A DNA stretch of 64,000 nt, taken from positions 11,156,501-11,220,500 of the forward strand of contig NC_003280.10 in the NCBI RefSeq assembly GCF_000002985.6, given 5' to 3'. This DNA is from Caenorhabditis elegans (Eukaryota > Nematoda > Chromadorea > Rhabditida > Rhabditidae). Positions 62,301 to 64,000 of this stretch are shown here, in pieces; within the stretch, counting starts at the first letter, position 1; each line of letters starts with the position of its first letter. A program made the translations under genes and the position numbers. The notes beneath the pieces are model-generated. The model ran no database searches and was not told the DNA's origin. It saw only the letters and a list, made by a program, of their open reading frames with translations.

Positions 62301-63730
62301 ATGCGGATCAAAAAACCGCCCATCTCGACACTAACTGTACTGATGTGACACCAACAACCTCGTGGACGTTCACCAAAATCAACCAAGTTGTCGCGATTGA
62401 CTGTGTGACGTGTGGTATGTGATATAGTCGTGAACCGAATGAGTGACGTAATTGTGAGATAAACCTAAATCCAAAAACCATTAAACCTCAAATCTAAAAA
62501 TGAACACAACTCAACACAGACCTAAAATCTAAAACCTAAAACCCCAACCCTTAAAACTCAAACACCAACCCGTCCAATTCTGCACTTTACTACTATTTTG
62601 TGTGAACCCAACTCAATTCAATGTTAATCTCGTTTCTCTAAAGAATCCCTAAAAGAAGGGGGTACCACCATTAAGTGAATCATTAAAAATTATTTCCGTC
62701 GTTCTAAAATTGTCAGAAATTATCTTAAAACTTTTTAATAGTTGCAAGTTTTTATAGCTTTACTTTCTTCATTCAATAGCTCAACCACATTGATAAACCT
62801 TTCTAATTAATCAATCTTGAACATTCAACATCTAGATCTATAGTATGTTTTTTTCAAAAAAATGTCTCATACTTTCCTAATCGATCTACTTACCGCGTGA
62901 GTATGACTAGTGTAGTTGCACTCAAATAGTTCTTTCCTAACCAAACATATTTTTTAGCTGATGAGAAGAAAACACATGACATCACATCGTTCTCAGTTGA
63001 TGAGCCATCGTCAAGCTCGGACAACATCCCACTTCATCAAGGTATGCATTGATAAGTTATAAGATCAATACAAAGATATGAGTTGCAGGATTGAGTTCCA
63101 AATGCGATGGAAGAGTTGAGTTCCAAGTGATTCCTGTTGCCAGTCTCCCGAAATTAAATATTACAAATGATGTTCCTGCTTCTTCCCCAGCTGATTGTGC
63201 TCGCAAGTGCTTCGAAATGGTAATGGATGCTACTAGAAATTAACATACTATCTTATTACAGAAGAACTGTAAAACTGCCGGTTTCATTCCATCACCATCT
63301 GGAACCATCGCCCAAGGAGTTTGCCTCCTGACCTCTGATGACGTTGTCTGCGGAAACCTTGCCGACTTCGTTCCACAACACGCTGCTCTTCATCCGTTCG
63401 TGGTGTCTTGCATCCGATGCACATGTAGGTTTCTTGCTTCTGCTCCCAGCCAATTCAACTCAAATGTTCCAGCCTGTACGTACAACATCCGTCCGGTGAC
63501 GCCGACTCGAACGATGCCGACGATGAAGGTGCATGAGCAGGCGGACAATGTACAAGAATGCGCCAAATTGTGTGCGGACATGAAATGCACAATGGCAAAG
63601 TACGAGAATAACACGAAGATTTGCTCAATGACGCGCGAGCCGGTGACAGAAGAGACGTGTCCTCAAGAAGTTGCCACACAAATCCACGACTCTCTATTGC
63701 CAGTTAGCATTGAATGCGTAAAGTGCTCTG
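47322..63730 (+). CDS. Giant secreted cysteine-module (PAN-like) proteoglycan core protein, at least 26 coding exons, 3' end not certain
   Basis: Exons 47322-47448, 50166-50366, 50502-50591, 50972-51094, 51150-51221, 51422-51597, 51642-51810, 51946-52032, 52230-52308, 52372-52544, 52627-52863, 52962-53080, 53147-53288, 53342-53866, 53915-54403, 54451-55599, 55646-61386, 61435-61557, 61600-61713, 61765-61867, 61950-61994, 62127-62414, 62958-63041, 63089-63219, 63262-63424, 63473-63730. All phases agree, giving about 3,670 codons. A signal peptide (FLIFIPLLTLLASSSVNA) is followed by six PAN/Apple-like modules, each closing in CxxC (CLRC, CPYC, CFRC, CVNC, CVNC, CLSC). Next comes a Thr/Glu/Ser tandem array (about residues 950-3020), an acidic linker, and three more modules (CVTC, CIRC, CVKC). 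Dozens of E-x-SGEE sites suit chondroitin attachment. It is probably secreted into cuticle, basement membrane or eggshell matrix. The last exon may stop at GGTAACTAA (63738) or splice beyond the window. Confidence 0.85.
47449..50165 (+). other. Long first intron of the matrix-protein gene
   Basis: At 2.7 kb this is by far the longest intron of the gene, and first introns often carry enhancers (inference). It includes the telomere-like tandem repeat at 48148-48248. No alternative coding exon was convincing, although an 64-codon plus-strand open frame lies at 49741-49935. Confidence 0.5.
48148..48248 (+). repeat. Interstitial telomere-like repeat, 30-bp unit of GCCTAA variants
   Basis: A 30-bp unit repeats three times (48151, 48181, 48211) plus a partial copy. 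Each unit divides into five hexamers, all one or two changes from GCCTAA: GCCTAA, GGCTAA, TCCTAG, GCCTAA and ACCTAA. GCCTAA is the complement of TTAGGC, the C. elegans telomere repeat. The array is degenerate but ordered. Confidence 0.85.
54600..60190 (+). repeat. Protein-coding tandem array (about 192-bp units) in the matrix-protein gene
   Basis: About two dozen units share the order PTELSKDDQVTEASGEE, TTTAAATEAS, SAVTEGSGEE, TTVVAVVESSGEE, PASSSTSI. Individual units lose or gain the middle blocks in whole-block steps. The frame is kept throughout except at 55622-55637. Near 58695-59375 a 381-bp block occurs twice in nearly identical form, showing a recent two-unit duplication. The array lies in one large exon (55646-61386) plus the end of the previous one. 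Confidence 0.95.
55600..55645 (+). other. Inferred 46-bp intron bridging an out-of-frame repeat junction
   Basis: The frame from 54451 meets TGA at 55635-55637, where the usual repeat order jumps from ACTGAAGGATCA directly into AGTAACTGAAGC. The following repeats are open in another frame. Removing 55600-55645 (donor gtaccacc after GAGA, acceptor gaagcttcag before GTGAAGAG) joins the two frames with matching phase 1. A 46-bp intron is a normal nematode size. The alternatives are a real frameshift or an assembly error in the array. Confidence 0.5.
62415..62957 (+). other. Intron of the matrix-protein gene
   Basis: A 543-bp AT-rich intron between the seventh cysteine module and the following linker exon. 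It contains several cctaaaacct/aaacctaaa words around 62465-62560 but no open frame or structured RNA that I can support. Confidence 0.6.
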
Positions 63731-64000
63731 GTAACTAACTAGTTAATCTTTTATCTTTTTATTCCAAACTTTGAAATTCAGGTCTTTTTAATACTTTGTA
63801 ATCTCTAAATCATAATGTTATCCTTATTAGTGTAACTCCATATCTTTTAATATTCCGCTCCAATTGCTCATAATGTTTGTTCTTTAAAAATTAACTTTTT
63901 CCTTATGTAAACCCTGCCGTTTTTCCTGCTGAAACGTGTAGAATTTCGCTAGTATGCCCCCGTAATATTTATAATTAACCCATCTTCCCGTGGCCCATGT

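Overview
This is nuclear DNA from a nematode, most likely Caenorhabditis elegans or a close relative. It is AT-rich, and genes are broken by short introns that nearly always end in TTTTCAG-like acceptors. The gene families are nematode-typical (patched-related, GILT-like, PAN-module matrix proteins), and foldback repeats and degenerate TGCC/GGCA repeats are abundant. I rebuilt genes by joining exons whose reading phases agree at every junction, so most gene entries are spliced models.

Layout. 0.8-5.8 kb (-): a 10-exon patched-related (PTR/RND) gene with a tRNA-Lys(CUU) in one intron. 5.8-14 kb: gene-poor, with a 5'-truncated LINE remnant (9.5-10.4 kb), a decayed fragment of a ZIP zinc transporter (11.8-12.2 kb, -) and two foldback elements. 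14.1-14.4 kb (+): a promoter-like block and an acidic first-exon candidate with no convincing remainder. 15.2-19.0 kb (-): an unrecognised multi-pass membrane protein of about 630 residues with a basic, coiled tail. 19-25 kb: mostly repeats, including a MITE and a 16-G run. 25.2-26.5 kb (+): a HAD-fold hydrolase like the N-domain of EPHX2/ACAD10. 26.7-28.3 kb (-): a two-finger C2H2 protein. 29.6-31.5 kb (+): sideroflexin. 31.8-32.9 kb (+): GILT-like thiol reductase. 33.5-35.7 kb: a 200-bp satellite with an 800-bp higher-order repeat. 35.7-47.3 kb: no confident gene, but a 1.6-kb near-perfect inverted repeat with a tRNA-like pol III promoter in each arm.

47.3 kb to the right edge (+) is one very large secreted-protein gene with at least 26 coding exons. 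It has a signal peptide, six cysteine modules each closing in CxxC, then about 2,000 residues of Thr/Glu-rich tandem repeats carrying dozens of acidic Ser-Gly sites, then three more cysteine modules. The Ser-Gly sites match the chondroitin attachment context, so I read it as an extracellular-matrix proteoglycan core protein. The repeat array has an internal out-of-frame junction that a 46-bp in-repeat intron would bridge exactly. This gene is the most unusual system in the window.

The other genes look like independent housekeeping or membrane/secretory genes. Sideroflexin and the GILT-like gene are adjacent on one strand, but their spacing does not prove an operon.
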